A stretch of DNA of 64,000 bases. Source: Cydia pomonella. Taxonomy: Eukaryota > Arthropoda > Insecta > Lepidoptera > Tortricidae. A model generated the notes under the pieces. It ran no database searches and had not been told where the DNA came from. It saw only the letters and a list, made by a program, of their open reading frames with translations. The stretch's first letter is position 1. Each line of letters begins with the position of its first letter. The stretch covers positions 10,044,001-10,108,000 of the forward strand of contig NC_084703.1 of NCBI RefSeq assembly GCF_033807575.1. The letters run 5' to 3'. Of the stretch, positions 1 to 11,057 are shown one piece after another. The translations under genes were made by a program, and so were the position numbers.

Positions 1-205
1 TGACCTTCCAACCCAGAAGGTAAACTAGGCCTTGTTAGGATTAGTCCGGTTTCCTCACGATGTTTTCCTTCACCGAAAAGCGACAGGTAAATATCAAATG
101 ATATTTCGTACTTAAGTTCCGAAAAACTCATTGGTACGAGCCGGGGTTTGAACCCGCGACCTCCGTATTGCAAGTCGCACGCTCTTACCGCTAGGCCACC
201 AGCGC
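1..205 (-). mobile_element. tRNA-derived SINE, cut by window edge
   Basis: The tRNA-like head is at the right end. Read on the minus strand, 188-198 is a perfect pol III A box (TGGCCTAGCGG) and 144-154 a perfect B box (GGTTCAAACCC). The acceptor-stem halves do not pair, so this is a SINE head and not a working tRNA gene. The body (about 1-130) matches two other copies in this window near 41.6 kb and 51.9 kb. The 3' part of the element lies outside the window. Confidence 0.88.
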
Positions 206-2333
206 TTTTTGAATGAACATGTCCAATGTGATCTAATATTCTCGTAGTAGGAAGCCATTTATAGAGGCTTATATTCTAAACTAACCTTAACGTCAGCGGC
301 ATCTCAGTCTCACAGTCAACTAAAATGTATTTACAGTTACAGTAGCTACTTCAGAAAATAACCTCAAATTAATGGAATTCATCTTAATTATCTACGTTTT
401 CCCGCTATGATTTTAAAAAAAACTTGGTAAAACATGATGTACCCTTTATTGCTGTCATATTGTAGTTGACAAATCTGTCCTAGCTTCATTAGATGGAACG
501 GCAATCTCCTTAAAAAAATATTATTATTTACATACATTCATTTTTTAAGTCTAAGCGTGTGTTACCTTATGTACCTAATTAACGCTTTTGCAATGGAAAA
601 ATAGTCTATATGAGGAATGTGTAAGAAAATGAAAACTTGTAAAGCGTAGCACTGCACAGGCCATAAAGGCTTTTGTCAAAAGTGTGCAATCCACGTGATT
701 GAGAATAGCAGAGTCTCGCAGTGGATATGTGTGGGATGACGTAGAATTAATCTGTGTCGTGTAAATAAATGTGGGGCGTATGTCAGAGCGGCGGCGGCGC
801 GGCGGCGACCGCGGAGCTCCGGAAACGGTGCCCCTCAACAGATTGGAGTACCAAAATGCTTGCCAAACTTATTATTTACTCAAGGAACAATCTTAATAAT
901 CCTGCAATATGTATCCTGTAATTAACTACATCAAACCCGATAAACGTTATTTTCAACGGAAATGATGTAACGCGGCATATCCGATGGTATAAATGTATAG
1001 AAACCTATAGGTATATCCGACATGAAAGACAAAGTGATGTATGGACCCTCAATTAAACGTCACCATCGGTTAACCATGAAATAATAACACGAAACCATGC
1101 AGTTCTTCCCAATGCCCCTTTCGTCCACGATTATTGAATGGCCTAAATAGCTTTCTGGAAAAAGAGCAGCATACTTATAGGTATAATAAAACTTAGTAGT
1201 GGATAGATTCCAGCTCAAAATATACGTTAATGCAATATAAAGACTCGTATACCTCTTGTGTTTTCCATAAAATAAAATAAAATAGCTAAGTGCTCACGAG
1301 GAATAACTACGAAAGATTTTAAAAGTGTATTCCTGATCATATTTAAAGACAAATGTCCTTTAAACTTTTCTGGAATTCGCCAAATTTCCTAAATAGTTAA
1401 TACCAAAAAAAAAACATTTTTTTATTGTTACTTAGTGCAAGACGCCTTTGAGATGGTGATGTTGCCACTATGGGGTCTAGTCTAAATATCATCATTTACA
1501 AAAATTAACAAGTAACACTTTGCGGAGACTACGTTGCGCGAAAAAAGACCAATTAACTTTAAGCGACATTAATAAAATCGAAAAAAGATTACAAAAATTA
1601 CTTTGGCGAAATTGGCTTAAGCTCATATAACATTTTTTCCTTCTTCTGACCTCAGAGATGCGTGGTTAGAATCTTTCGGGTGTCTCGTGAAAGGTGCAAA
1701 TCTTGACGAGCGATTTTATTCTACCTTAGCCCTTATCACAGTATGGGCACTTTAAGAATTATCAGCGTACTAAGAAAGGTTTTAAAGGACAAATATGGGT
1801 TAATACCTTTTGAAAACATCAATCATTCGTTATAAGCAAGTTAGTGTAATATATCTCGCCAAATTTGTCATTTTTTTATTGTATATTAAATCGTTTTTCT
1901 AAAACCAATGATAATCTGCACACTGCCCACATGCATTATGCATAGGTATCTAATCTGCCGTATGTGTTACGAAACCGCCATAATATCTCATTCTGGTAAC
2001 CTCGACAGAGGTTTAAATGACGATTTCTATGTAGATAATTTAATATTTGATGTCTGCTTACCTTCATGTCATTTGTATGTTAAATTTAAGGACGCTAAGC
2101 ACGAAGAATTTCGTACATTGACCAGCCAGTCATCGCATGCGCATAATTATATTGCTGTCCCACTCGTACAGTGGCATTGAACGCCGGCATAATCCGCGAG
2201 ACAGAATTATAATTATGTGAGCGCGATAGAGATAGAAATTGGCGGGTAAATGAAAAAAAAAATTTCGTGCTTAGCGTTTTTACTTTAACTACGAGTATTC
2301 TATTTTTTTTTAATACACAACACAATAGTTATT
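206..2333. other. Mostly unannotated AT-rich DNA
   Basis: I see no gene with splice signals and no clear mobile element here. The only compositional anomaly is a GC-rich patch at 783-830, listed separately. Short open frames in this span are of chance length. Confidence 0.5.
780..896 (+). CDS. GC-rich coding-like patch, uncertain
   Basis: An ATG at 780 opens a 38-codon frame ending in TAA at 894. It starts MSERRRRGGDRGAPETVPLN, arginine- and glycine-rich, and its first 50 bases are far richer in GC than the surroundings. The minus strand is also open across the patch. There is no convincing splice donor, so this could be a first exon, a 5' UTR island or chance. No family is recognised. Confidence 0.15.
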   Translation: MSERRRRGGDRGAPETVPLNRLEYQNACQTYYLLKEQS

Positions 2334-2553
2334 TACGATATAAGTGTAGAAAATAGGAAATTCGCAACGAGTGGTGATAAATTTAAATACGACCGAAGAG
2401 TGTTTTAAATAGACACGAGTTGCGAACTATTCGCACGTGTATCGTACAACGTTTTACAGTACCTACAAATGGCTCTTTAAAGTATCGACATATGTACGGA
2501 AAGTGCTCATTCCCGCACGCGTGCGGAAATGTAGCACCATACGTACTGTAAGA
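2334..2553 (+). repeat. Dispersed palindromic repeat, copy 1
   Basis: This shares an ordered series of blocks with 15750-15972: TACGATA start, GGAAATTCG, ACGAGTGG, GTGTTTTAAAT, ACACGAGTTGCGAA, TATTCGCAC, GTACAACGTTTTACAGTAC, then a CGCAC..GTGCGG palindrome and a GTAGCACCATA..GTACTGTAA end. There is no coding capacity. The form suggests a MITE-like element widespread in Lepidoptera; the family name is not known to me. Confidence 0.75.
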
Positions 2554-3570
2554 ATATTTATTAAGGTCGCCAATCAAGCGAGTTGACCCACAGTCTAGCT
2601 CTAGAGTCCGTTTTTGTATTTTTAGAGTACTTATTTGTATTCACCCTATAAATTTAATTAAATATCCGTTTATTTCAGGCCGGGGCCCATAAAGAAAAAT
2701 AGTTATAATTACTATAGTTGCTATAGGTGCAATTGCACTGGCTGACTTTATTAGTGACAAAAACAGCAATAAGCAGCAATCTGATACGTTAATAATTTAT
2801 GTACTTATAGAGAAAGCTTAGCAACAACGTCAAAGTATTCATAAAATACCTACTTACTACCCTATTGACGTATCAATAGCAAACATACATTGAGTAAAAT
2901 ACAATATGTATACTCCGTAATTTCAGCAATATTTGTTGCTTTTGGCCGGAGAATATCATATAGGGGTACAGGAAACTCTATTATTAGATATTATACTTCA
3001 CTAACAGAAAATTATTTAGGTAAAGATGACTTATGTGCACCTATACCTATAGGTACGAGTAAAATATTTTACTGAAGCCCTTCTTGCGTGTAGTTGTTTA
3101 ATGTGTGTAAGCATAATAAATTATATAAATAACGAAAATAAATAATACATATTAATAACATGTAAATCGTTCTCCTTATCACATCTTCACCTAATTCGTC
3201 AAATGTAATGCGTGATATCCGGTTAGATTTCTTTATGGGTGTTTTATACTTTTTTATGCCAGGTTAGCTAGTTTTAAGTACCATTGCATATCTGAATTCA
3301 AATTTGGTCATTTGCATATCTGAATTTAAATTTGATGTTTTTAAAACTACTTCTGTTGTAAACTGTATTGTATTGTATACAAGATACAAGAAATTTATTG
3401 ATAAAAGTCAATGTTTTACAGGTCAATTTGAGGTAGGTACATATTCAACTAATACTAGTAGGTACAGCATTTTTTGGATAAATGTCACTTATTATAAAAT
3501 AAAAACTCTTAATTACGTCGGACTATTAATCAGTGCCCCTAAACACTGTTTCAATAGGTACCTTACCATT
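2554..3570. other. AT-rich intergenic DNA
   Basis: No gene, RNA or mobile element recognised. Frames at 2890-3075 and 3304-3582 have low-complexity AT-driven composition and no splice context. Confidence 0.4.
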
Positions 3571-3753
3571 ATCACTATATAAAACAAAGTCCCGCGGCGC
3601 GTCTGTCTGTTTGTATGCGATAAAAAACTAGTGATCAGATTTTCAAGCTGTTTTCAGCTATCAATAGAGTGATTCTTGTTCTTGAGGAAGGTTTAGGTAT
3701 ATAATATATTACGGTTTTGTGTAACCCGTGCGAAGACAGGGCGGGTCACTAGT
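3571..3753 (+). mobile_element. Non-autonomous Helitron
   Basis: The right end has the two hallmarks of a Helitron terminus: a short GC hairpin (ACCCG at 3724-3728 pairing with CGGGT at 3742-3746) followed within three bases by CTAGT (3749-3753), which fits CTRRT. The next base is A/T-rich host DNA. The body (AAAACAAAGTCCCGC..., CAATAGAGTGATTC, GAGGAAGGTTTAGGT) is a very common lepidopteran repeat. A second, truncated copy is at 54786-54862. Confidence 0.7.
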
Positions 3754-4362
3754 ATATATATATACATATATATATTAATTAGTTTTCACTTTGTTCTGAA
3801 AATGGGCAAATATATACTCATAAATTATAATGTGTTTGTTCTCTACCTGTGGCGACTGCAATTATCGAGGCTAACATTATTTCGCGGCCCACGTTAGTTA
3901 TCATCGCCCAATGTTATACCAAGCGATGCCCCGGATCGAGCTAGTTATAGATTTAATATTCCCCTATAATTAACGATATGCTTTGAATTATAATGAGCAC
4001 AACCACTCTTCCCTTAATTAATCATTGTATACCTACCCTTAGGTTCTAAATATATCAAAAATTTAAATATAAACGGATTATCCCGGGGAATTATGCAGAG
4101 TAATTAATCTTTGTTATTAAAAGGTATTCTAGATCTACATACTTACTCAAAATATCCTTATTTCTTCGCTAGCCACTGATAAAACTATTTTTAGATAAGG
4201 TTACACGTACGCCGGTGAAACATCTAGTATTACGCGTATATAAAAACTGATTTACGTACTAACTTTATTTTATTACACAAATAATATTTTCTTGAAATAA
4301 TGGAGATAACTGCCGTAGATAAGGTGTAATATATATCCATGTTTATGGCTGCAAACAATGTG

Positions 4363-4890
4363 AAAAAACCAGCCAAGTGCGTGTCTGGCCAGGTATAACG
4401 GAGGATTCGTATGATATGAAAAAAAAAGAAATAAGCAAAAGGGGCGTACCTTGACGGTACTTAGTTACGTACTTTTAATAAGAGGAAAATAATCAAAGAA
4501 TAAAGAATATATTAATTCAAGAATTTGGCATTACAAGAGCAGCAGTACATTGATCCCCACACTAGGCTAGTTACTTGTATGGAGTGTCCCCTCCTAAAAA
4601 GATTATTTATTTAATCTTCTAAACTAAGAAGCAGCTCCCAAAATACATCTATATTCTACGTTTTATTAAAATATTACCTTTGTTTCCGAGTAAAGGATAA
4701 CTCACGCTAGACCGGACAGGGCCCGGGCCGAGGCGTCCGACACGTCATTTTCTATGATGGCTGATCGGTGATCACGTGATGCTTTCCAAAGAAAATGAAG
4801 CGCTGGAAGCTCTGGCCCGGCCCCTGCCGGGCTAGTGTGAATCATCCTTAAAATGTCTGTGGCAAACCGACACACGGAACCCTAAAAAAG
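4363..4890 (+). repeat. Dispersed GGTTCCGTA-family repeat with nested MITE
   Basis: It begins with an AACCAGCCAAGTGCGTGTC-type end and finishes CACACGGAACCCTAAAAA, the two signature ends of a family found at least four more times in 58-63.7 kb. A separate 159-bp MITE is inserted inside at 4692-4850. No coding region. Confidence 0.55.
4692..4850 (-). mobile_element. GC-rich palindromic MITE, copy 1
   Basis: The ends are inverted repeats: AAAGGATAACTCACGCTAG at the left and CTAGTGTGAATCATCCTT at the right, each followed inward by GC-rich CCGG/GGCCC tracts. The inner part includes TTCCAGCGCTTCATTTTCT on the minus strand. The same element is at 9271-9438 in the opposite orientation. No ORF, so it depends on a transposase supplied elsewhere. 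Confidence 0.75.
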
Positions 4891-5577
4891 AATTCTCCAC
4901 TAACGGAACAAAAAACAGCCGCGGATACTCGAATGCCATAAATATGCCTTTTAAAAACAAAGCCTATTTATATCAGGTCTCTAAGGACAAAAAACCGGAA
5001 AAGTGTGAAAAACTTTCTAGCAGATGGTTTTGTGCCAACTTACCATAATCCACCCGTCTCGCTGTCAGCCTTGCAACTTCTAAACGGTGTGTCGTTGAAA
5101 GTTCAAGTAATGTATTCTGAAGATAATTCATGACAAAAAACAAAAAGCCGGTCAAGTGTGACTTCATTTACCTCCCGCATCGAATAAGGTACGAATGGCA
5201 TTTTTTTACATTATTCGTCATGTTATTTCTTTCACTGTAAAAAAATGTTCAGGAATGTACATCTCATTCAAGCTCTTTCAAATGACTCCCTACTTGACCT
5301 AGTATAACTCGACTTTGATATTTAACCCCCTCCGAAAACATGTCTAACTTGAATCTATTTTCAGTTATGCCATAGCAGTATGATTTTAGTACAAAATAGC
5401 TAGTAGTGATATGCCGAGGGATAGGCCAAGCAAAGTTTTAACTATATTTTTAGAATAATTGAGATAAAAAGTAGGTAAACAACCCGCGCGATGGCCATAT
5501 CTTCCGTCGCTAATTTCGCGGAGCGGGCCATCATTTGTTTCCTTCTATTTTCCTGACTTTACGCCCCCTCTTGACAA

Positions 5578-5970
5578 GGTAAGCAGCGTCGTTTAAGGCC
5601 TCGTAGGTCCGTGTTCTTCTCTCATTCTCACTGAGCATAAGCGTGGGCAAGATGGATGTGCGTGCTCGGGACCGCGAATATGATGTTATTGGGTTTTAAT
5701 TTGTTGTAACTTTAAACAAAAATAAAAGTAGGTAGTAGTAGGTAAGGTTCCCTCAAAACTGAAATTGCGCATTTTTAAAGCAATATTCATATTTTTATCT
5801 TTTGCGCATAAATTGTTACAAATGTGAAGTGCGTTTTAGATCTTTGTTCGTGATTTTTTTATATAGAGCGGAAGTCAAAAAATTGGTTTTAAATCGATGA
5901 AATCACTAAAGAAAATCTTCAAGATTCCTTATTACATTTTTGGCAACCGTATTGTGATCTAAAACCACGG
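5578..5970. repeat. Old direct duplication, left copy
   Basis: It shares in the same order with 7905-8570: TTCTTCTCTCA.TC.CTGAG, GTGCGTGC, GGA.CGCG.ATAT.AT, AATTGCGCA, TTTTGTGC/TTTTGCGC, ATATAGAGCGGAA/CTATCAAGCGGAA, and TCAAGATT..TAT..CATATTTTTGGCAA. The copies are heavily diverged and have indels. No conserved reading frame is evident. Confidence 0.5.
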
Positions 5971-7120
5971 TATAATTTTTAATAAACTCCGTTCTCTGAA
6001 CCTATGGCACATTAAACCTCCCGATCTGAGTACGGCAGCCCTTCTTACTAGTGAAGCCACAATATCCACCATACACCCCGACGTGACACAGAGCGGCACA
6101 CATCTATAAAGCCTCGCGTTGAAATTATCTTCTGTCGAGGTTTTCTCGCCGCGTTTCTTTACCAAAACATTTCGCTATTCACATAAGTTCGAAACAACTA
6201 AAAAAGTTTGAATTGGAATTGTGAATGCTGTGTTATAACAGTAAAACGTTGTACTTAACTAAAACGGATGATATTCAGTTTTTTTAGTTCTTATTCTGAG
6301 TAGTTTAAAAATAAAATCGGACATACCTATTAGAACTGTTAATCGGTTGTAATCTCGCCCGCCGATCGATGCTGCCTTTAAATATGATGTGTTCGAAACT
6401 ACTTAAACCTATTCCTACTTGAACTCTCGGTGAGGCCAATATTATGGCTTGTTTTAAATTTAATACAGTTTACAATATTATCATATGAGAAGATCGTAAG
6501 TTCAATTTTATTACACAAATAATAACTTAAGAAAATTAGAGGAAATATGTACCTATCTGAAATCATAAAACATATAAAGTAAAAAAAAATAGGCACCTTA
6601 ACAAAATATATATTTTTCTACTCCCGTACTTTTATTTGTCATTTAAAGGGTCGTGCACACATCTTTAAAACCCTACCTTATAATTGTCAAGAGAAGTCTT
6701 TAGTCTATTACCCAAAAACGCATTTTGGCATACACGTGCATTTTTGGCATGGTATCTTTTTGGCACTTTTCAATACTTCGTGTGATGACCACTTAAAAAT
6801 ATTGTATGAAATACATTGTTGCCAACCTTATTTTAAATGTCAACTCTGACAAATAAGTGAACCATAGACAATTTTTTATAATTTCTTTCATACATTTCCC
6901 GCCCGTACCCTCCATTCTTTGCTACTTCTTGAATGTGGTTATTGTGGTTGTCGAATAAAAACTTAAGTTTTGTGTTAAATAAAACAGTGTGTCTTTCAAG
7001 TTAAAATTGATGAAGGCGATAACAGTGTTTAGGCCTGAAGAAATATCAGTGATGGCCCAAGAAGTCACTAAAAATTTGCTGCCTTCAAAATTGCGATAGA
7101 TGACATGAAATTATTTCAAA
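5971..7120. other. Intergenic DNA
   Basis: No gene recognised. Frames at 5959-6165 and 6399-6596 (minus) lack splice context. Small words such as TTGCCAAC(C)TTA recur here and near 7380 but do not define an element. Confidence 0.4.
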
Positions 7121-7122
7121 GT

Positions 7123-7181
7123 GCTCACGCCACTCGCCTTTTTTGACCTCTCTTAAACAACGGTTGCATAAAGTACTATTT
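7123..7181 (+). repeat. Solo arm of a palindromic MITE
   Basis: This matches the right arm of the complete element at 7720-7890: CTCGCCTTTTTTGACCT, CTTAAACAAC.GTTGCATA, AGTACTATTT. The left arm is missing. Confidence 0.55.
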
Positions 7182-7512
7182 CCTACTCCTCTACTGTTAT
7201 CTGTCATTTATACATTCATGAACACGAATATAAGGACCTACATTTCAAGGTTTGAAGAAAAGTCTATATTGTCTATTCCTCATAACAGCACTTGTGCTTT
7301 AAAATCGCTATAACGACACTGTGACTAATGGCTACCAACCTAAAAAAATTAATTTAATACAGTTTCAAGTTCAATGCATTGCTGCCAACTTACAGAATAT
7401 TCATTTGGTTGGAAACACTCATGTGACACCCGTAATTTAGCAATACCCATAGACTACGAAGACCGCTTAGCGTCACTTGTTAGTCTCCATAGGCTACTGG
7501 GGCCAAAATTGA

Positions 7513-7647
7513 GAAAAAAAAACAGTCAAAAAATTTAATGTAGCAAAGAACAAGTACCAGGGCTTCATGAATTACGAGGTGTCGCTGACCAGCCGGGCCG
7601 CGGCGGGCCGGGCGCGTAAGAATGTATGCTCGCCTCGCGTATCTTAG
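7513..7647 (+). CDS. Coding-like GC-rich patch, uncertain
   Basis: A 44-codon frame is open from after a TGA (7510) to TAG (7645). The middle reads NKYQGFMNYEVSLTSRAAAG and uses many GC-ending codons, unlike the AT-rich flanks. A CAG lies at 7558-7560 and GTAAGA at 7616, so a 55-bp internal exon (7561-7615) is conceivable, but the upstream tract is not pyrimidine-rich. No family recognised; it may be a retro-derived fragment. Confidence 0.2.
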   Translation, partial: EKKTVKKFNVAKNKYQGFMNYEVSLTSRAAAGRARKNVCSPRVS

Positions 7648-7719
7648 CTATATACTTTTGGTTTGTTTACCTATATGATTCTACACTAGTTCAAAGTATT
7701 ATTTTTGTTGATTCGTAGG

Positions 7720-7890
7720 AAAAATATTGTATGCAACGTTGTATAAATAGGTAAAAAATGCTCGTGGCGTATTCCTTTACAATGTTCGCCTACGCCTTCG
7801 CCTACGCCTTCGGCTCCGGCTCACATTGTAACTCACGCCGCTCGCCTTTTTTGACCTTTCTTATACAACTGTTGCATAGAATACTATTTT
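7720..7890. mobile_element. Palindromic MITE with coding-like GC centre
   Basis: The left arm (AAAATATTGTATGCAACG, GTTGTATAA, AGGTAAAAAATG, CTCGTGGCG) is the inverse of the right arm (CGCCGCTCGCCTTTTTTGAC, TTATACAAC, GTTGCATAGAATACTATTTT). The centre is a short tandem of CGCCTA/CGCCTT units ending CGGCTCCGGCTC. No transposase frame. Confidence 0.6.
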
Positions 7891-7904
7891 AAATGTTCTA
7901 ATAA

Positions 7905-8570
7905 AGGCGCCGGCGGTGCGTTAAGGTTCTTCTCTCACATTCACTGAGCGTGAGTGTAAACGAGACGGCTGTGCGTGCCCAGGATCGCGGATATTATAAT
8001 TGTTTCTGAATTATTATTTTTAGTTAGTTTAAAAAAAAAGTAATCAATGAGTTCGATCTAAAATAAAATTGCGCAATTATACAAGTATTTTTTGAAATAT
8101 ATATTTTTGTAGCTTTTGTGCAAAAAATATTTAAAAAAATAATGTTTTTTTTAAACTTGCGTGATCTTTTTCTATCAAGCGGAAACTGTTTTCATCACAC
8201 CATGTTGCATTTTATCCACATGTGGGGCTAAGTTATCAGAAGCAAATTTGGAGTTTTCCTTATATTAGCAGGTAGAATTGACTTTTAAGTGATGATTTTG
8301 AATGATTTTTTTATTACGTTCATTTGGAATTGATTTAATTTGTTTTTTTTTTCTGGTATTTTTTAGTTAGTTGTTTGTAGTGTGTCTTGAAACCCTCGCA
8401 ATGCTCATCTGTAATATTTAGCGTGCTCTGGCATCAATATTAGCACGAGCGGTTAAACTACAACTAAAACAAAAAAACTATTACTTCATCAGTTTTCGAA
8501 TCGATAAAGTTACTAGACAACGGCCTCAAGATTGCTATTCATATTTTTGGCAATTGCATGATTATTTAAA
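7905..8570. repeat. Old direct duplication, right copy
   Basis: Diverged counterpart of 5578-5970, with the same order of shared words but expanded by AT-rich insertions (8040-8160 and 8220-8500). Nothing coding is visible. Confidence 0.45.
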
Positions 8571-9270
8571 AAAGCGCCACTATTTTTCAACATCTCCTGG
8601 CTGAACTCACTGCACCTTGACGAGATGAACTGCATCCTAGACGCAATTTGTAAGTGAATTATACGCAGACTGTACATTTATGTCTAACAGGCCAATTTGC
8701 TTTCACATTGTTATCAGAACGATATTTGAATCATGTTTTTTAGATCTCGTGTGTCCCTCCCGCACCAATACATATACAGATAACTAAATAATATGATTCA
8801 AAAATCATTCTGATGTTAGTCTACGTTCGAATTGTGGCCTGTAAGTTTTTCGGCTACGATATCACTAGCATGTAATTTGGTTCTTCGGCGGCTAAATCAC
8901 AACATATACGATGCTACCAGCTCTGAAAAACAATGTGGAATTGCGTCTGGGAATAACTGTATTTTATGTAAAGTGAACTGAGGGTGCGATCGAAGAGGCG
9001 TCCCCTTACAAGTGTGAGGCGTCGTGTTTTTTCTTATATATAAGTTTTCCATTCTACAAACCTAGAGGGAAAACTGGGCTTAGCTGAATGCTAATGGTAA
9101 ATTAATAATAAATACCGTCACAATTTAAATAAAAAGCGGATCGATGCCAAGGAAGGATTCAACCTCAGCCATTGCCGGCCATATACCTAAGTCTGTATGT
9201 ACCAATATACTATTACATATAGGCGAGGATATAGGTACCTAAATGTGTGGTGTACCTTTTTAATCTTTAT
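8571..9270. other. Intergenic DNA
   Basis: No gene, RNA or recognised repeat seen. Confidence 0.4.
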
Positions 9271-9438
9271 AAAGGATGACTAACGCCAGGCCGGGCTGGG
9301 GCCAAGCCGGAGCTTCCAGCGCTTCGTTTTCTATGGAAAGCGCAACGTGATCAGTTGATCACCGATCAACCGCTGTAGAAAAAGACGTATCGGACGCCTC
9401 GGATCGGGCTCAGGCCGGTCAAGCGTGAGTCATTCTTA
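9271..9438 (+). mobile_element. GC-rich palindromic MITE, copy 2
   Basis: Inverted ends AAAGGATGACTAACGCCAGG and GGTCAAGCGTGAGTCATTCTT. The inner words CGGAGCTTCCAGCGCTTCG, TTTTCTATGGAAAGCG, GTGATCACCGATCA and CGGACGCCTCGG align to the reverse complement of 4692-4850. Confidence 0.75.
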
Positions 9439-9778
9439 AATAGATTCCTACATAATATCTCCAGGCGTCCCAGAAAATTAAACTTCCCCCTAAACATTTC
9501 TTCCGTTTCTTACAGGTATGGCTTTTTGCAGGATCTCGTTTTAGTAGTATATATGTGTAAATACATAAGCTTGGATTTATGTATTTACACATATATACTA
9601 TAGCTGGCATTATTAAAGTTCCCCAGCAGGTTATTTTACTTCAAAACAACTATAAATATACCTAAATAACAACTCCACCTTGCTAAAATGAATACTGTTT
9701 TCTTATTACGCTATTCAAACGTGTTTTTTCAGTAGCTGAAGTTAATGAGGACTTATCATGAGGTAACAAATGTGACGT

Positions 9779-9900
9779 CCTACGGGAAAAGGTACCTTAT
9801 GGCGGCTGGCGCTTATGCTTTTATATACGTCGCTTCTATACGAATACGCTGCAACGCGTCGTAAGCTCCAACCGCCATAAGGTACCTTTACCCGTGGGAA
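9779..9900. mobile_element. Short palindromic MITE (GGTACCTTATGGCGG)
   Basis: The left arm CCTACGGGAAAAGGTACCTT then ATGGCGGCTGGCGCTTA is mirrored at the right as TAAGCTCCAACCGCCAT then AAGGTACCTTTACCCGTGGG. Arms are about 37 bp with a handful of mismatches, around a loop of roughly 45 bp. Non-coding. Confidence 0.65.
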
Positions 9901-11006
9901 TTCACAAATAAAGACTAAATGAGCGGTCGTTTCAATATGTTGATGATAATTTGACTGATTAAATACTGAAGTACCCGACGCATATGTAATACATAAGCAA
10001 CATTTTCTATTTCAATGTTTTATCAGATATTTAAAATTAATAAGTAATCATGTTTCAGTCAGATTAAAATGTTCAATAAGCAAAGATCTCTTTTGATACA
10101 TTTCTGAATTGGAGTAGCATACGCCCCGCCTATTTATGTACTCCAAGTAACAATTTTAAGGCCAATTCGAGTTTTAGTTATTCGATCTGTTTTCAATGTG
10201 ATACTGATATGATATGACAGATCAGTGTCAAAAATGACGTTTTCGGTTGACGGTTGACATAATGCGCAATTCAGCAGGTCCTCTATAGTTAGATATCCGG
10301 CTGATATCTAAGTCAAAGAGCATATAATCACTACGTCATCTAAGTCATATCTAACGTCAAAGTGACATAGATTGCCCGAATCGCAGCGACTTCTGTTATC
10401 CGAAGGAGATTGGAACCATCTCATTGATCTCATATTTGTGATGGCCTGATTGTCTCTATACTGTCGTCCAGTTAAAACTGTTAACATTATTATTTATGTA
10501 TAAAAGCTAGGTAGAATTTAATTTGAGACTGAAAACTTACACTCAAGTGTAGCTAAAATCTGAATGATACATTTCTATAAAATTTCTGTATTCTCAATTA
10601 TATTAACCTTGTAAAGCATATGTAGAAACGTCATTTTATTTATGCGATATACAACCTAGAGGAACGCAATAGCTGGCGCTTGGGTCGTAGCATAGCAGCA
10701 ATGTAGTTCTCATAGCATCGAGAGTGCATAGCTTCACTCACGGCAACCAGTTCCTATAATCCAATTATACTCTATGGTACATAGTACACTGGAACCGATT
10801 TGCGAGCGGGATATCGCTATAATACGCGCATGGTATAACCAACGAGCATATAATCACTACGTTTTAGTATAACGCTTGTCTTGCTCAAACATCGGAGCGA
10901 CGTGCGAAGCGGATCCAGTTTGCTAAGCGCCTAAATTAAGACGACCGCTTCCCCATACAATTAATGTGCCCATTTTTCTCCCTATGTATTGACATTACAG
11001 AAAATA
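9901..11006. other. Intergenic DNA
   Basis: No gene recognised. A 19-bp exact direct repeat (10318-10336 and 10844-10862) is noted under findings. Confidence 0.4.
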
Positions 11007-11057
11007 TTTTACAGTACACATGGTGCTATTTTAGCGCACTAGTGCAATAATTAGCAC
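11007..11057 (-). repeat. Fragment of the 2334/15750 repeat family
   Basis: TTTTACAGTACACATGGTGC, then GCGCACTAGTGCAATAATTAGC, matches the end of the family read in reverse. The rest of the element is absent. Confidence 0.5.

Noticed and set aside
1..205. Functional tRNA gene at 133-205 (minus)
   Set aside because: A and B boxes are good but the acceptor stem does not pair and SINE body follows directly.
575..838. 87-codon minus frame rich in Arg/Pro at its start
   Set aside because: No ATG start; the biased start is the GC patch read antisense and the rest is ordinary AT-rich sequence.
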